Source: Desulfobacteraceae bacterium (GTDB lineage: Bacteria > Desulfobacterota > Desulfobacteria > Desulfobacterales > UBA11574). Taken from it: DNA of 6,343 nucleotides. Both the position numbers and the translations under genes were made by a program. The stretch lies in contig JAOUGB010000147.1 of assembly GCA_029857875.1 (NCBI GenBank), positions 1 to 6,343 on the forward strand, read 5' to 3'. Positions 5,940 through 6,343 of this stretch are shown in pieces. The notes under the pieces are model-generated. The model worked only from the letters and a program-made list of their open reading frames with translations, was not told the DNA's origin and searched no databases. The stretch's first letter is position 1. Every line of letters begins with the position of its first letter.

Positions 5940-6338
5940 ATGAATCTTCAAAATCAGATGAAAAAGGATTTGTCCGCGGCAATAAAGGCGAAAGATGAAA
6001 AGAAAAAAGACGCACTCCGTGTCATCCTTGGAGAGTTCGGGAGACTCGATAAAAAAGAGCTTTCAGATGATGAAATTGTAAAGATTTTAAAAAAGTTAAT
6101 GAAAACAGAAAAAGAAGTGTTGGAACAAAAAGGTGAAGCAGCGGATTCAGAGTTTATTAAAGTTATTGAGAACTATTTGCCAAAAATGGCTACTGAAGAG
6201 GAAATTACAGCATGGATTCACCAGAACATAGATTTTTCTCAGTTTAAAAACAAAATGCAGGCCATGGGTTTAATTATGAAGCATTTCGGTGCAACGGCAG
6301 ATGGTAATTTTGTAAAAAAAATCATACAGAAGATTTAA
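5940..6338 (+). CDS. yqeY: GatB/YqeY domain-containing protein
   Basis: A small cytosolic, largely helical, lysine-rich protein of 132 residues; the family is usually near 148. The YqeY pattern is visible: ALRVILGEF (25-33) followed by the LSDDEIVKILKKLMK helix (41-55), then VIENYLPKMATEEEI (75-89), corresponding to the typical I..YLP..LSEEE. The C-terminal MGLIMKHFGATADGNFVKKI corresponds to the MG.VMK...G.ADG..V segment, with a shortened loop that explains the small size. The fold is shared with the tRNA-binding C-terminal domain of GatB, the Asp/Glu-tRNA amidotransferase subunit, but the role of the free-standing protein is not established. ATG 5940 is preceded by AGGTG, 4 bases upstream. 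The gene has its own strong promoter and stands divergent from the M23 gene. It ends 5 bases before the window edge, so no terminator can be seen. Confidence 0.92.
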   Translation: MNLQNQMKKDLSAAIKAKDEKKKDALRVILGEFGRLDKKELSDDEIVKILKKLMKTEKEVLEQKGEAADSEFIKVIENYLPKMATEEEITAWIHQNIDFSQFKNKMQAMGLIMKHFGATADGNFVKKIIQKI

Positions 6339-6343
6339 AATAA

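Noticed and set aside
1..6343. CRISPR array, tRNA, rRNA, toxin-antitoxin or prophage genes
   Set aside because: No regularly spaced repeats, cloverleaf-like segments, integrase or paired small toxin/antitoxin frames were visible on either strand.

Overview
The window looks like a chromosomal segment of an anaerobic Desulfobacterota species, probably of the Desulfobacteraceae type. The reasons are moderate GC with AT-rich intergenic gaps, the flavour of the housekeeping proteins, and a protein resembling the SidJ-related pseudokinases that I recall from that group. This taxonomic call is an inference, since no rRNA or other marker gene is present.

Layout from left to right. Positions 1-243 hold no gene I can support. 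A 531-residue protein on the plus strand (244-1839) has a helical-repeat-like N-terminus and a degenerate kinase-like core resembling SidJ, the Legionella glutamylase. Its stop codon lies on the end of a 181-bp transposase-less element (1838-2018) with 15-bp terminal inverted repeats and two internal palindromic units. The reading frame stays open across this element and for a further stretch downstream. A minus-strand Xaa-Pro aminopeptidase (2075-3364) follows. A 232-bp divergent intergenic region (3365-3596) then carries a good extended -10 promoter and a palindrome. The promoter drives a tight two-gene plus-strand operon: a small protein of unknown function (3597-4004) and a zinc-ribbon NUDIX hydrolase (4009-4521). 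The NUDIX gene overlaps, tail to tail by 27 bp, a minus-strand M23 peptidoglycan endopeptidase with a lipoprotein-like signal (4495-5763). A second divergent region (5764-5939) carries a strong sigma70-type promoter overlaid by an 8-bp dyad. This leads to a GatB/YqeY-domain protein (5940-6338), which ends just before the window edge.

Most genes are independent housekeeping functions: peptide turnover, nucleotide-pool or ADP-ribose hydrolysis, cell-wall remodelling, and a tRNA-amidotransferase-like accessory domain. They do not form one pathway. The unusual part is the left third, where a SidJ-like pseudokinase sits outside any recognisable host-effector setting and ends on a miniature mobile element. 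No CRISPR array, tRNA, rRNA, integrase or complete transposase is visible.
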